Assembly (NCBI GenBank): GCA_000620185.1
Contig: JHVO01000008.1
Span: 310,001 to 374,000 of the forward strand
Direction of reading: 5' to 3'
Source of the DNA: Geodermatophilaceae bacterium URHB0062
Lineage (GTDB): Bacteria; Actinomycetota; Actinomycetes; Mycobacteriales; Geodermatophilaceae
Length of the DNA: 64,000 bases
Position 1 is the first letter of the stretch. Every line of letters starts with the position of its first letter. Below the pieces are notes generated by a model. The model saw only the letters and a list, made by a program, of their open reading frames with translations, ran no database searches and was not told the origin of the DNA. A program made the position numbers and the translations under genes. This document shows positions 17,176 to 29,207 of this stretch, one piece after another.

Positions 17176-18059
17176 CGCAGGTGCGCCCAGTCCTCGGGGT
17201 GGGCGCGCAGGTGCTCGGCCACCGTCCGGGCGGGGTGCCCGGTCAGACGAGGGACGACGTCGGTGACGGTGGCGAGCTCGCCGGCGGCGATCGCCAGGTA
17301 GCTGGTCACCCAGCCCTCGATCTCCCAGTCGGGATGACCCGAGGGACGGCGGGTCGCCCAGGCCTCCTCGACGGTCTGGTCGCGGTACTCCGCAGGGCGC
17401 CCCGTCACCTCGCTGAGGACGGCCGCCGCCTCCGCCATCGACAGCGCCTCGGGCCCGGTGACCTCCAGCGCCTGCCCGTCGAGCGCTCCCGAGTCGTCGA
17501 GCAGCACCGCCGCGCCGACGTCGGCGAGGTCGTCGCGCGACACGAACCCGACCCGGCCCTCGCCGGCCGGTGCCGCGATCACGGGCCGGCCGTCGTCGAG
17601 GACGGCGAAGAAGGGGACGAAGTCCGCGTACATGTTGTGCCGGAGAACGGTGTGCCGGACGCCGCTGGCGCGGATGGCCTCCTCCGTCGCGGCGTGATGG
17701 CGCACCAGGGTGAACGTCGGTACCGGGCGGTGCGCGCCGACGAAGGACGTGTAGACGATGCGCTGCACACCGGCGTCGACCGCGGCGGCGACGGCGTCGA
17801 GGTGCTGCCGCAGCCGGTCTTCGGCCTCGGCGGCCGACACGAGGTACAGGGTGTGCACACCGGACAGGGCGCGGCGCAGACCGTCCGGATCGGCGTAGCC
17901 ACCGGCATGGGGAACGACCTCCGCACCGGGCACCCGGGGTGCGCGGGCGGCGTCGCGGACGACCAGCCGGAGCGCGATGCCGTCGGCCCCGGCCAGCCGC
18001 TGGACGACGCGGCTGCCGAGCACTCCCGTGGCGCCTGTGACCGCGATCACCCGGGTCAC
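17172..18059 (-). CDS. NAD(P)-binding NmrA-like atypical SDR
   Basis: A 295-residue protein with the N-terminal Rossmann loop VTGATGVLGSRVV and the NmrA/HSCARG-type core RIVYTSFVGA and VRHHAATEEAIRASG, the latter replacing a classical YxxxK site. Related proteins are quinone or NADPH-sensing oxidoreductases. It starts with GTG, is transcribed alone, and converges on the DinB-family gene. The substrate is unknown. Confidence 0.8.
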   Translation of the reverse strand: MTRVIAVTGATGVLGSRVVQRLAGADGIALRLVVRDAARAPRVPGAEVVPHAGGYADPDGLRRALSGVHTLYLVSAAEAEDRLRQHLDAVAAAVDAGVQRIVYTSFVGAHRPVPTFTLVRHHAATEEAIRASGVRHTVLRHNMYADFVPFFAVLDDGRPVIAAPAGEGRVGFVSRDDLADVGAAVLLDDSGALDGQALEVTGPEALSMAEAAAVLSEVTGRPAEYRDQTVEEAWATRRPSGHPDWEIEGWVTSYLAIAAGELATVTDVVPRLTGHPARTVAEHLRAHPEDWAHLR

Positions 18060-18136
18060 GCGACTGTGGCTCTCAGCTGCGGCATCATGACGCCGACGAA
18101 CTCGCGTGCCGCGACGAACATTCCCGGAGGAACCTC

Positions 18137-21598
<3,462 letters not shown>

Positions 21599-21604
21599 CG
21601 AGAA

Positions 21605-21639
21605 GGGCCGGGCCGCCCGCCATGCGGACGACCCGGCCC
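21605..21639. terminator. Hairpin between convergent genes
   Basis: GGGCCGGG (21605-21612) pairs with CCCGGCCC (21632-21639). The structure lies in the 57-base gap between the converging threonine aldolase and subtilase genes. Confidence 0.5.
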
Positions 21640-21655
21640 CCGGCCGAGCGGTGGA

Positions 21656-22819
21656 TCAGTAGGCGGTGAACAGCAGGTCGTTGTTCGCCGTCCGGTTGGT
21701 CGGGACGGCGTTCTTGGTGGTGGCCGTCGCGAGGGCGCCGGCGACCGTGGACGGCGTCGCCGACGGGTCGCCCTGCAGGTAGAGGGCGGCCACCCCGGTC
21801 ACGTGCGGCGTCGCCATCGACGTGCCGCTGATGGTGTTCGTCGCCGACGTGCCGGTGTACCAGTCGCTGGTGATGCCCACGCCGGGCGCGAACAGGTCGA
21901 CGCACGTGCCGTAGTTGCTGAACGACGCCGCCTTGTCGGTCTTGTCGGTCGCGCCGACCGTCAGGGCCGCCGCGACCCGCGCCGGCGAGGACTTGCAGGC
22001 GTCCTGCGGCACACCGGCCTGGTTGCCGTTGCCCGCGGCCACCGCGTAGGTCACGCCGTCGGCGATCGACCGGGACACCGCGCTGTCCAGCGCCGTGCTC
22101 GCGCCGCCGCCGAGGCTCATGTTCGCCACCGCCGGCTGCCCCGGCTGGTGGTCGGCTGTCACCCAGTCGATGCCGGCGATCACGCCCGAGTTGGTGCCCG
22201 ACCCGGAGCAGTCCAGCACCCGGACGGCGACCAGCGAGACGCCCTTGGCCACGCCGTAGGTGCTGCCGCCGATCGTGCCGGAGACATGGGTGCCGTGGCC
22301 GTTGCAGTCGTCGGCGCTACCGCCGTCCACCGCGTCGTAACCGCTGGTCGCACGGCCGCCGAAGTCGGCGTGGTCGAGGCGGATGCCGGTGTCGATCACG
22401 TAGGCGGTCACGCCCGCGCCGGTCGCGGTGTACGTGTAGTTGCCGGACAGCGGCAGCGCGCGCTGGTCGATCCGGTCCAGCCCCCAGGTGGCCGAGGCCT
22501 CCGTCGACGCCAGGGTCACGGGCTGGTCGCGCTCCACCGCCACGACGCTCGGCAGGCTGCTCAGCCGGTCGGCCAGGGCCGACGGCAGCGACACCGCGAA
22601 GCCGCTGAGGGCCGCCGTGTACACGTGGGCGACGTGGCCGCCCAGTCCTGCGGCGCGGGCGGCGATCGGCGCCGGAACGGTGCCCGCCTGGAGCGTGACG
22701 ATGTACGTGGCGACGGGGGAGACGGCCGGCGCGGCCGCGGCGGCGCCGGCGGTCGCTCCGACACCGGTGGCGGCCACGACGGTCACCGCGACGGTGGCCA
22801 GGGTCCTTCGGATCTGCAC
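21656..22819 (-). CDS. Secreted S8 (subtilisin-like) serine protease
   Basis: A 387-residue preproprotease. Residues 1 to about 32 form a signal peptide (IRR, then a hydrophobic core, then AAAAAPA). An inhibitor-I9 propeptide follows ([10 protein letters not shown] to [10 protein letters not shown]). The catalytic domain has Asp in [11 protein letters not shown], His in [13 protein letters not shown] and Ser in [12 protein letters not shown], with the oxyanion Asn in [12 protein letters not shown] chose GTG 22819 because GAGGAG precedes it and the signal peptide then starts correctly; the open frame runs to 22909. There is no C-terminal anchor, so it should be released outside the cell. Confidence 0.9.
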   Translation of the reverse strand: MQIRRTLATVAVTVVAATGVGATAGAAAAAPAVSPVATYIVTLQAGTVPAPIAARAAGLGGHVAHVYTAALSGFAVSLPSALADRLSSLPSVVAVERDQPVTLASTEASATWGLDRIDQRALPLSGNYTYTATGAGVTAYVIDTGIRLDHADFGGRATSGYDAVDGGSADDCNGHGTHVSGTIGGSTYGVAKGVSLVAVRVLDCSGSGTNSGVIAGIDWVTADHQPGQPAVANMSLGGGASTALDSAVSRSIADGVTYAVAAGNGNQAGVPQDACKSSPARVAAALTVGATDKTDKAASFSNYGTCVDLFAPGVGITSDWYTGTSATNTISGTSMATPHVTGVAALYLQGDPSATPSTVAGALATATTKNAVPTNRTANNDLLFTAY

Positions 22820-22978
22820 AGGCGTGCTCCTCGTTCGGGAAGCGTCGCCGCAACTGCATGCTGCGACCTGGGTGCGCAGAGTGAAGCCGATGCAGGCCGC
22901 GGATGGCATCTCGGCGTGCCGATGCGCACGTCCTCCTCGGCGCGTCGAGCGCCCGGGCGTGTCGTCCGGCGGGCCGGA

Positions 22979-23458
22979 TCAGCCGCCCGGCGCTCCCGGG
23001 AACCCGTGGACGAGGACGGACGGGACGGCGCCCCCCACGAGCGCGTCGAGCACCTGCCGCTCGTGCGGGACGACGGGCTCGGGCAGCGCATCGAGGTCGA
23101 ACCACCGCAGGGCGACCGACTTGTCGGCCTCCACCGTGCGCGGCTCGCCGGTCCAGCGACGGCACTCGAAGAAGAAGTCGACCCGCTCGTCGACGGGACC
23201 GTGCGGCGCCGACGTCCGGTGCATGGCGCACAGCGGCGCGAGGTCGGCGGGGTCGATCCTGACGCCGAGCTCCTCGGTGGCCTCCCGCACGGCGGCGTCG
23301 AACACCGACTCGCCGGCCTCCACGTGCCCGGCCGCGGCCGCCGCCCAGTGCCCGTCCATGTAGCCGGTGCCCTGGCGCAGCTGCAGCAGCACCTGCTCGA
23401 CGCCGTCCACGGTCCGGCGCGGGAAGACGTACGCGGCCGGCACCACCTGGAAGCGCAC
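22979..23458 (-). CDS. NUDIX hydrolase
   Basis: A 159-residue NUDIX protein with the full box in GHVEAGESVFDAAVREATEE followed by LGV, fitting GX5EX7REUXEEXGU. It would hydrolyse a nucleoside diphosphate linked to another group; whether the substrate is an oxidised nucleotide or ADP-ribose is not visible. It lies eight bases downstream of the endonuclease IV gene in the same direction, so a shared role in handling damaged nucleotides is plausible. Confidence 0.87.
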   Translation of the reverse strand: MRFQVVPAAYVFPRRTVDGVEQVLLQLRQGTGYMDGHWAAAAAGHVEAGESVFDAAVREATEELGVRIDPADLAPLCAMHRTSAPHGPVDERVDFFFECRRWTGEPRTVEADKSVALRWFDLDALPEPVVPHERQVLDALVGGAVPSVLVHGFPGAPGG

Positions 23459-23466
23459 GGGGTGGA

Positions 23467-24369
23467 TCAGGCGGCCTCGGCGGCCGCGGTCCCGTCGCGC
23501 AGGTCACGGAGCAGGGCGATGTCGCGGGCGTGGCCAGCCGTGGGGGAGCCGTCGAGCTCGCTCGGTGTCTCCACGACGACCGGGACGCCGGCCACCGAGG
23601 GGTGGGCCAGCAGCTCGGCGAACGGCGCCACTCCGATCGATCCCTCGCCGATCGTGGTGTGCCGGTCGCGCTTGGAGCCGCACTCGTCGAGCGAGTCGTT
23701 GGCGTGGACGAGCCCCAGCCGGCCGGGGCCCACGGTCGCCTCGAGGGAGTCGAGCGTCGCCGTCATCCCGCCCGGGGCGGCGAGGTCGTGCCCGGCGGCC
23801 CAGACGTGACAGGTGTCGAAACAGACGCCCAGCAGCGGGTGGAAGTCCAGCGCTGCGAAGTAGGGGCCGAGTTCCTCGACCGTCGCGGCGAGGGCCTTCC
23901 CGCCGCCCGCCGTGGGCTCGACGAGCAGCCGCGGAGCGCCGTCCGGCAGGCCGTCGAGCACCGGCAGCAGCCGCTCGCGCAGCTGACGCAGCGCGGCCTC
24001 GTAGCGGTCCTCGCCGACGGCCGAGCCCGCGTGCACGACCACGCCCTCGCAGCCGAGCCGGCCGGCGCGGGCCAGGTTGTGCGCGATGCTGGCGATCGAC
24101 TGCTCGACGGTCGCCTCGGTGGGGGAGCCGACGTTGACCAGGAACGGCGTGTGCACGAACGTCGGGACGCCGCGTTCGGCGCAGCCGGCGGTGAACAGCG
24201 CGTCCTGGGTGGGGTCGCCGGCGGTCAGCTTCCAGCCGCGGGGGTTGCCGACGAAGACCTGCGCGGCCGCGGCGCCGACGGCGTCGATGTAGGGCAGGCC
24301 ACCCTTGGCGAGGCCGCCCTTGATCTGGATGTGCGCGCCGACGGGCGGCACGGAACTACGCGGGTGCAC
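23467..24369 (-). CDS. nfo: Deoxyribonuclease IV (AP endonuclease)
   Basis: A 300-residue endonuclease IV that cleaves DNA at abasic sites during base excision repair. The TIM-barrel metal ligands fall in VHAGSAVGED, LLVEPTAGGGKAL, VCFDTCHVWAAGHD, LVHANDSLDECGSKRDRHT and GEGSIG. The GTG start has GAGGAAC upstream. It is followed by the NUDIX gene and preceded by the PASTA kinase gene on the same strand. Confidence 0.92.
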   Translation of the reverse strand: MHPRSSVPPVGAHIQIKGGLAKGGLPYIDAVGAAAAQVFVGNPRGWKLTAGDPTQDALFTAGCAERGVPTFVHTPFLVNVGSPTEATVEQSIASIAHNLARAGRLGCEGVVVHAGSAVGEDRYEAALRQLRERLLPVLDGLPDGAPRLLVEPTAGGGKALAATVEELGPYFAALDFHPLLGVCFDTCHVWAAGHDLAAPGGMTATLDSLEATVGPGRLGLVHANDSLDECGSKRDRHTTIGEGSIGVAPFAELLAHPSVAGVPVVVETPSELDGSPTAGHARDIALLRDLRDGTAAAEAA

Positions 24370-24394
24370 GGAACTCGTTCCTCGGGAGCGGGGA

Positions 24395-26383
24395 TCAGAA
24401 GAAGCTGGACAGGATCTTGACCGAGGTGCCCAGGTCGACGACGGTGCCGGCCTTCGGGTTCTGGCGGAGGACCTTGTCGCCGAACCAGTCGGTGGCCTCG
24501 ACCTTGAGCCCGGCCTTCTCCAGGATCCTCTTGGCGTCGGACGTCTTCTTGCCGGTCACGTCGGGCACCTTGACCTGCGGCACGCCGGCCGACACCTGGA
24601 TCTTCACCGTGCTGCCGTAGGGGATCGGCCCGGCCGTCGGCGCGGGGTTGATCGCCATGACCTCGCCCTTGCCGACCGCGGCGCTGCGCCCGTCGGCCAC
24701 CTTCTCGACCTTGAAGCCGAGTTGCTCGAGGTTGCCCTTCGCGGCATCGGGGGTCTGACCCAGGACGTTGGGCACGGCGACCGGCTCGTGGCCCAGGCTG
24801 ACGATCATCGTCACGACCTGGTTGCGCTTGAGCGGCTCACCGGCGGCGGGCTCGAAGCCGACCACCTTGCCGGCGGCCAGATCGTTCGAGTAGCGCTTGT
24901 CGGTCGTCACCTGGATCGGCAGCGTGTCCTGCAGCTTCGCCTCGACGGTCGCGGCGTCCTGCCCCACGTACGAGGGCTCGACGACGAAGCGCTCCGGACC
25001 CCGGGAGACGACGATCTCGACGTCGGTGCCGCGGATCGCCTCGCCGCCCGTCGGGTCGGCGGAGACTACGACGCCCACGGGGATCTTCTCGCTCCACTGC
25101 TCCTTGATGGGCGTCGGGTCGAGGCCGGCCTCCTGCACGAGGGCGACCGCGTCGTCCTTCGACTTGCCCGCGAGGTCGGGCACCTGGGTCCAGCGGCCGG
25201 AGCCGAACCACCAGCCGAGCGCACCGATCGTGACCGCCAGCAGCAGCACGATCGCGATCGCGAGGCGGGCGCGGCGGCGGCGGATGTGGTCGGGCACGCC
25301 CGGGCGGGGCCGCTCCGGCGAGGGCCGCCGTCCACCGACGTTCGTGGTGGGGCCGGCGCCCATGCCCGGGAGCATGCTGGTGCGCCCGGCCCGGTCGGAC
25401 CGGTGGTTGAGGATCTCGGTCCCCGGGTTGCTGGGGTGCCGCGGCCGTGTCGGCCGTGTCGGCCGGTTGGTCGGGCGCAGGGTGCCGGGGCCGGCGGTGC
25501 TGCGGCCGGTCGGCACCGGGACGGGCTCCACGCCGAGGTCCTTGCGGACGTCGGCCAGCTCGGCCAGGAAGGCGCCGGCGTCGAGCGGGCGGCCGGCCGG
25601 GTCGCGCCGCGTGGTGCGGGCGACCAGTTCGTCCACCTGCCACGGCAGGCCGGGCACCTCCGCGGACGGCGCCGGGACGTCATGGTGCACGTGCTGGTAG
25701 GCCACGGCCAGGGGCGTGTCGCCGCCGAACGGCGGGTGCCCGGTGAGCATCTCGTAGAGCACGATGCCGGCCGCGTAGTTGTCGCTGCGGGCATCGGCCC
25801 GGCCGCGCTCGAGCTGCTCGGGGGAGAGGTAGGCGACGGTGCCGATCAGGACGCCGCCGGTCTGGCTCGTCTGCCCGGTGCCGACGACGGCGCGGGCGAG
25901 CCCGAAGTCGGCGACCTTCACCACGCCGTCGGTGCCGATGAGCACGTTCTCCGGCTTGATGTCGCGGTGCACGATGCCCGCGCGGTGCGCCGCGGTCAGC
26001 CCGGACAGCACCGGCTCGAGCACCGCGAAGGCCTCGGCGACGGTCAGCCGGCCGCGGGCGGTGAGCAGGTCACGCAGCGTGCGCCCGCGTACCAGCTCCA
26101 TGACCAGGAACACCAGGCCCTGGTCGCTGCCCTGGTCGCTGACCCCCACGACGTTGGGGTGGCTGAGCATCGCCGCGGCGCGCGCCTCACGGGTGAACCG
26201 GTCGACGAACGTCGGGTCGTGCACCAGGTGGTCGGCCATGATCTTGACCGCGACCGTCTTGTGCAGGCGCAGGTCGGTGGCGGAGTAGACGGTGGACATG
26301 CCGCCACGGGCCAGCCGCTCCTCGAGGCGGTAACGCCCCTCGAGGGTCAGGCCGACCGCAGGGTCGGTCACCGCGGTGTCCAC
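24395..26383 (-). CDS. pknL: Ser/Thr protein kinase with four PASTA domains (PknL type)
   Basis: A 662-residue receptor kinase. The kinase domain spans about 18-280: invariant Lys47 in VAVKIM, catalytic HRDIKPEN with Asp141, and DFG with Asp159. A Pro/Arg/Thr-rich juxtamembrane segment leads to one membrane helix at about 374-394 (IAIVLLLAVTIGALGWWFG). Four PASTA repeats fill 399-662 and would bind peptidoglycan outside the cell. It lies near the Rv2175c-like gene, whose mycobacterial counterpart is a PknL substrate; recalled M. tuberculosis PknL lacks PASTA repeats, whereas some actinobacterial PknL proteins have them. Confidence 0.9.
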   Translation of the reverse strand: MDTAVTDPAVGLTLEGRYRLEERLARGGMSTVYSATDLRLHKTVAVKIMADHLVHDPTFVDRFTREARAAAMLSHPNVVGVSDQGSDQGLVFLVMELVRGRTLRDLLTARGRLTVAEAFAVLEPVLSGLTAAHRAGIVHRDIKPENVLIGTDGVVKVADFGLARAVVGTGQTSQTGGVLIGTVAYLSPEQLERGRADARSDNYAAGIVLYEMLTGHPPFGGDTPLAVAYQHVHHDVPAPSAEVPGLPWQVDELVARTTRRDPAGRPLDAGAFLAELADVRKDLGVEPVPVPTGRSTAGPGTLRPTNRPTRPTRPRHPSNPGTEILNHRSDRAGRTSMLPGMGAGPTTNVGGRRPSPERPRPGVPDHIRRRRARLAIAIVLLLAVTIGALGWWFGSGRWTQVPDLAGKSKDDAVALVQEAGLDPTPIKEQWSEKIPVGVVVSADPTGGEAIRGTDVEIVVSRGPERFVVEPSYVGQDAATVEAKLQDTLPIQVTTDKRYSNDLAAGKVVGFEPAAGEPLKRNQVVTMIVSLGHEPVAVPNVLGQTPDAAKGNLEQLGFKVEKVADGRSAAVGKGEVMAINPAPTAGPIPYGSTVKIQVSAGVPQVKVPDVTGKKTSDAKRILEKAGLKVEATDWFGDKVLRQNPKAGTVVDLGTSVKILSSFF

Positions 26384-26520
26384 CTGACCGAGTGTAGGAG
26401 CGGAAACCGCCCCGATCGGCCAGCGACGCGATGGCGGTGGCGCCCGGTACTGCTGGTGCCAATGGTCCGCCGCCCTTCCGGCCCCGTCCAGGGTCCCGCT
26501 CTGAGCTTGCGAAGGGTGGG

Positions 26521-26535
26521 GAGGACGGGGTCCTC
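26521..26535 (-). terminator. Hairpin directly after glyA
   Basis: GAGGAC-CCC-GTCCTC on the minus strand begins three bases after the glyA stop codon. It has no long T tract, as is common in actinobacteria. Confidence 0.5.
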
Positions 26536-26537
26536 TT

Positions 26538-28010
26538 TCAGCCGAGATCGAGCCCCGGGTAGAGCGGATGGGCGGCCAGCAGGTCGGCGGCGGCGGCCCG
26601 CGTCCGGTCGGCCAGCCCGTCGGTCATCGTGTACTTCGCGCGGGACGGCGCCCCGGCCGACGTGGTCGTGGGCGTGGTGCCGGCCAGGACGTCGGCGATG
26701 AGGCCCGCGGTCGCGTCGAACTCGGCCGCGCCGAACCCTCGCGTGGTCAGCGCCGGGGTGCCCACGCGGATGCCGGAGGTGTACCAGGCGCCCTGGGGGT
26801 CGGCCGGCACGGAGTTGCGGTTGGTGACGATGCCGGCATCGAGCAGCGCCGACTCCGCCTGCCGCCCGGTGAGCCCGAAGCTGCTCACGTCGATCAGGAC
26901 GAGGTGGTTGTCCGTGCCGCCGGTGACCAGGCGGACGCCGCGCCGCGTCAGCCCCTCGGCCAGGGCGACGGCGTTGTCCACCACTGCCTGCGCGTACCCG
27001 GCGAAGGCGGGCTGCCGGGCCTCGGCGAAGGCGACCGCCTTGGCGGCCATGACGTGGGGGAGCGGGCCGCCCAGGACCATGGGGCAGCCGCGGTCGACCG
27101 CGTCGGCGAACTCCGGCTGGCACAGCACCAGTCCGCCGCGGGGGCCGCGCAGCGACTTGTGGGTGGTGCTCGTGACGACGTGCGCGTGCGGCACCGGGTC
27201 GAAGTCGCCGGTGAACACCTTCCCGGCCACCAGGCCGGCGAAATGCGCCATGTCGACGACCAGGGTGGCGCCCACCTCGTCGGCGATCTCGCGCATGGCG
27301 GCGAAGTCCACCTTGCGCGGATAGGCGCTGTAGCCGGCCATGAGGATCAGCGGCCGGAACTCCAGCGCCTGCGCCCGGACGGCGGCGTAGTCGAGCAGCC
27401 CCGTCGCCGGATCGGTGCCGTAGGAGGACTGGGTGAACATCTTGCCGCTGATGTTGGGGCGGAAGCCGTGGGTCAGGTGACCGCCCGCGTCGAGCGACAT
27501 GCCCAGCATCCGCTGGTCGCCGAGCGCGCGGCGCAGTGTCGCCCACGCGTCGTCGGAGAGGTCGTTCACGTGCCCGGCACCGGCCTCGGTGAGCGCGGGC
27601 AGCTCGACCTTCTGGGCCAGCACCGCCCAGAAGGCGACCAGGTTGGCGTCGATGCCCGAGTGCGGCTGGACGTAGGCGTGCGCGGCGCCGAACAGCTCGC
27701 GGGCGTGCTCGGCGGCCAGCGCCTCGACCGTGTCGACGTTCTGGCACCCGGCGTAGAAGCGGTGCCCCACGGTGCCCTCGGCGTACTTGTCGCTGAACCA
27801 GTTGCCCATGGTCAGGAGGACCGCGGGGCTGGCGTAGTTCTCGCTGGCGATCAGCTTCAGCGAGGCACGCTGGTCGGCCAGCTCGGCGCCGATCGCGTCG
27901 GCCACCCGCGGCTCGACCGCCCCGATGACCTGCAGGGCGTTGCGGTAGGCGGCCGAGGCGGCGTCGGCGTCGAACGCCGGGGTCACGCTGGGAGACGCGA
28001 GTTCGGTCAT
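26538..28010 (-). CDS. glyA: Serine hydroxymethyltransferase
   Basis: A 490-residue PLP enzyme that converts serine and tetrahydrofolate to glycine and 5,10-methylene-THF. Visible blocks are [40 protein letters not shown] and the Schiff-base lysine in [16 protein letters not shown]. The ATG at 28010 has AGGAG upstream; the frame stays open into the riboswitch leader, which is not coding. The length is greater than the usual 415-430 because of an insert after [13 protein letters not shown], as in a longer actinobacterial group. It is controlled by the upstream ZTP riboswitch. Confidence 0.92.
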   Translation of the reverse strand: MTELASPSVTPAFDADAASAAYRNALQVIGAVEPRVADAIGAELADQRASLKLIASENYASPAVLLTMGNWFSDKYAEGTVGHRFYAGCQNVDTVEALAAEHARELFGAAHAYVQPHSGIDANLVAFWAVLAQKVELPALTEAGAGHVNDLSDDAWATLRRALGDQRMLGMSLDAGGHLTHGFRPNISGKMFTQSSYGTDPATGLLDYAAVRAQALEFRPLILMAGYSAYPRKVDFAAMREIADEVGATLVVDMAHFAGLVAGKVFTGDFDPVPHAHVVTSTTHKSLRGPRGGLVLCQPEFADAVDRGCPMVLGGPLPHVMAAKAVAFAEARQPAFAGYAQAVVDNAVALAEGLTRRGVRLVTGGTDNHLVLIDVSSFGLTGRQAESALLDAGIVTNRNSVPADPQGAWYTSGIRVGTPALTTRGFGAAEFDATAGLIADVLAGTTPTTTSAGAPSRAKYTMTDGLADRTRAAAADLLAAHPLYPGLDLG

Positions 28011-28040
28011 GGGGACTCCTGGACGAGCGGGTCGGGGGAG

Positions 28041-28116
28041 GTGCCCAGGCGCCCGGCGGGAGAGTGCAGACCGCTCCCCGGTGGTGGTCCACCTCGCAGC
28101 GCCAGTCACGGTCCGC
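28041..28116 (-). ncRNA. ZTP (pfl) riboswitch leading glyA
   Basis: The minus-strand leader of glyA has the features of the ZTP/ZMP aptamer. P1 pairs GCGGACCG (28116-28109) with CGGTCTGC (28073-28066), eight pairs with one G-U. Inside are GTGACTGGCG and the conserved ACCGGGGAGC. The 3' part GCGCCTGGGCAC (28052-28041) is the typical second subdomain and pseudoknot partner. These riboswitches sense ZMP/ZTP, which accumulates when 10-formyl-THF is short, and turn on one-carbon genes such as glyA, purH and folD. The identification rests on recalled consensus and hand pairing. Confidence 0.88.
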
Positions 28117-28120
28117 CGTC

Positions 28121-28126
28121 AGCCTA
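28121..28126 (-). promoter_or_regulatory. -10 element of the riboswitch-glyA transcript
   Basis: TAGGCT on the minus strand ends about five bases before the first P1 nucleotide, so transcription would begin at the 5' edge of the aptamer. Confidence 0.6.
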
Positions 28127-28160
28127 GCCGGGGCGTCCCCCGACGGTCAGGGGGTCGCCA

Positions 28161-28166
28161 TAGGCT
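28161..28166 (+). promoter_or_regulatory. -10 element of a leaderless promoter
   Basis: TAGGCT lies eight bases before the ATG at 28175 and faces away from the glyA promoter 35 bases to the left. Confidence 0.5.
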
Positions 28167-28174
28167 GGGGGCCT

Positions 28175-28498
28175 ATGGACACGCTCTCGCCCGCGGAGGC
28201 CGCGGACATCCTCGGCACCTCGCCCAACCGGGTCCGTCAGCTGCTGCGCGACGGCAGGCTCATGGCCGTGCCCGGCAGCGGCAACGCCAAGATCCCCACG
28301 GACTTCCTGCAGGACGGCGCCGTGCTCAAGCACCTGCCCGGGCTGCTCACCGTGCTGCGCGACGGCGGGTTCAGCCAGCAGCAAGCCTTCGACTGGCTCT
28401 TCCGGGAGGACGATTCGCTGCCCGGCACCCCGGTCCAGGCGCTGCGCGACGACCGGCACACCGAGGTCACCCGGCGCGCCCAGGCCCTGGCCCTCTAG
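28175..28498 (+). CDS. Rv2175c-like winged-helix DNA-binding protein
   Basis: A 107-residue protein whose N-terminal half is a helix-turn-helix (SPAEAADILGTSPNRVRQLL, then DGRLMAVPGSG) and whose C-terminal half (HLPGLLTVLRDGGFSQQQAF, DWLF) matches Rv2175c. Rv2175c is a DNA-binding substrate of PknL. Here the kinase gene is on the other strand, one gene away. The mycobacterial protein, as I recall, has an N-terminal extension with the phosphorylated threonine; this one starts directly at the HTH, so that site is missing. Confidence 0.82.
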   Translation: MDTLSPAEAADILGTSPNRVRQLLRDGRLMAVPGSGNAKIPTDFLQDGAVLKHLPGLLTVLRDGGFSQQQAFDWLFREDDSLPGTPVQALRDDRHTEVTRRAQALAL

Positions 28499-28506
28499 GC
28501 CCCGTG

Positions 28507-28863
28507 ATGGGGCACCTGACCTACCTTGCCCTGCTGGTCGGGTGCCTGGTCGTGACGGCACCGCTGGAGCTGGTGCTGCGGGTGCGGGTCTACGCGCGCT
28601 GGCGCCGCCTGCTGCTGGCGCTCCTGCCGGAGTTCGTGGTCTTCGTCGCGTGGGTCCTCTACGCGATCGCCCAGGGGCACTGGAGCTACAGCGCCGTCCG
28701 CACCCTCGACGTCCGGCTGCCCGGGGGGATCCCGGTCGAGGAGGTGCTGTTCTTCCTCGTCGTCCCCGTGTGCGCGGTGCTGGCACTGGAAGCGGTGCGG
28801 AAGGTGACCGGCTGGGACGCCGGCTATCCGGCGGAGGAAGCCCTGCCCGAGGAAGCGCGGTGA
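28507..28863 (+). CDS. crtYc: Lycopene cyclase subunit, CrtYc type
   Basis: A 118-residue membrane protein of the heterodimeric lycopene cyclase class. It has three hydrophobic helices and the GIPVEEVLFFLVVPVCA segment with the PxEExxFF motif of the family. With CrtYd it would cyclise lycopene ends to beta or epsilon rings in the membrane. ATG 28507 is used; GTG 28504 is also possible. It overlaps the next gene by GTGA. Confidence 0.85.
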   Translation: MGHLTYLALLVGCLVVTAPLELVLRVRVYARWRRLLLALLPEFVVFVAWVLYAIAQGHWSYSAVRTLDVRLPGGIPVEEVLFFLVVPVCAVLALEAVRKVTGWDAGYPAEEALPEEAR

Positions 28864-29207
28864 GCTACTCCGCGCTGGCGGTGACCGCGGTCGTCGCCGT
28901 CCTCGTCGTCGACCTCGCCGTCTACCGCACCCGCATGGTGACCCGTCGCGTCTTCTGGGTCGCCTACGCGATCGTGATCGTCTTCCAGCTGCTCATGAAC
29001 GGTGTGCTGACCGGCCTGGACGTCGTCGTGTACGACCCGGACGCGATCTGGGGACCGCGGATCGCCTACGCGCCGGTCGAGGACCTGCTGTTCGGCTTCG
29101 CCCTGGTGACCCTCACCCTGGCCACCTGGGCGGCGGTCAACCGCCGGGCGAACACCGCCAGGCGCCGCGGCCTGGACACCCGCACCCGCCGGTCGAGCAC
29201 CCGGTAG
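28860..29207 (+). CDS. crtYd: Lycopene cyclase subunit, CrtYd type
   Basis: A 115-residue membrane partner of CrtYc, with the second copy of the motif in YAPVEDLLFGFALV and three hydrophobic stretches. Its last 142 bases run over the 3' end of the convergent crtB gene, so the basic tail after TWAAVNRRANTARRR is encoded opposite the CrtB C-terminus. It is coupled to crtYc by GTGA. Confidence 0.83.
   Translation: MSYSALAVTAVVAVLVVDLAVYRTRMVTRRVFWVAYAIVIVFQLLMNGVLTGLDVVVYDPDAIWGPRIAYAPVEDLLFGFALVTLTLATWAAVNRRANTARRRGLDTRTRRSSTR

Noticed and set aside
28064-28174. N-terminal extension of the Rv2175c-like frame
   Set aside because: It overlaps the ZTP riboswitch and both -10 elements and has no likeness to the mycobacterial extension.
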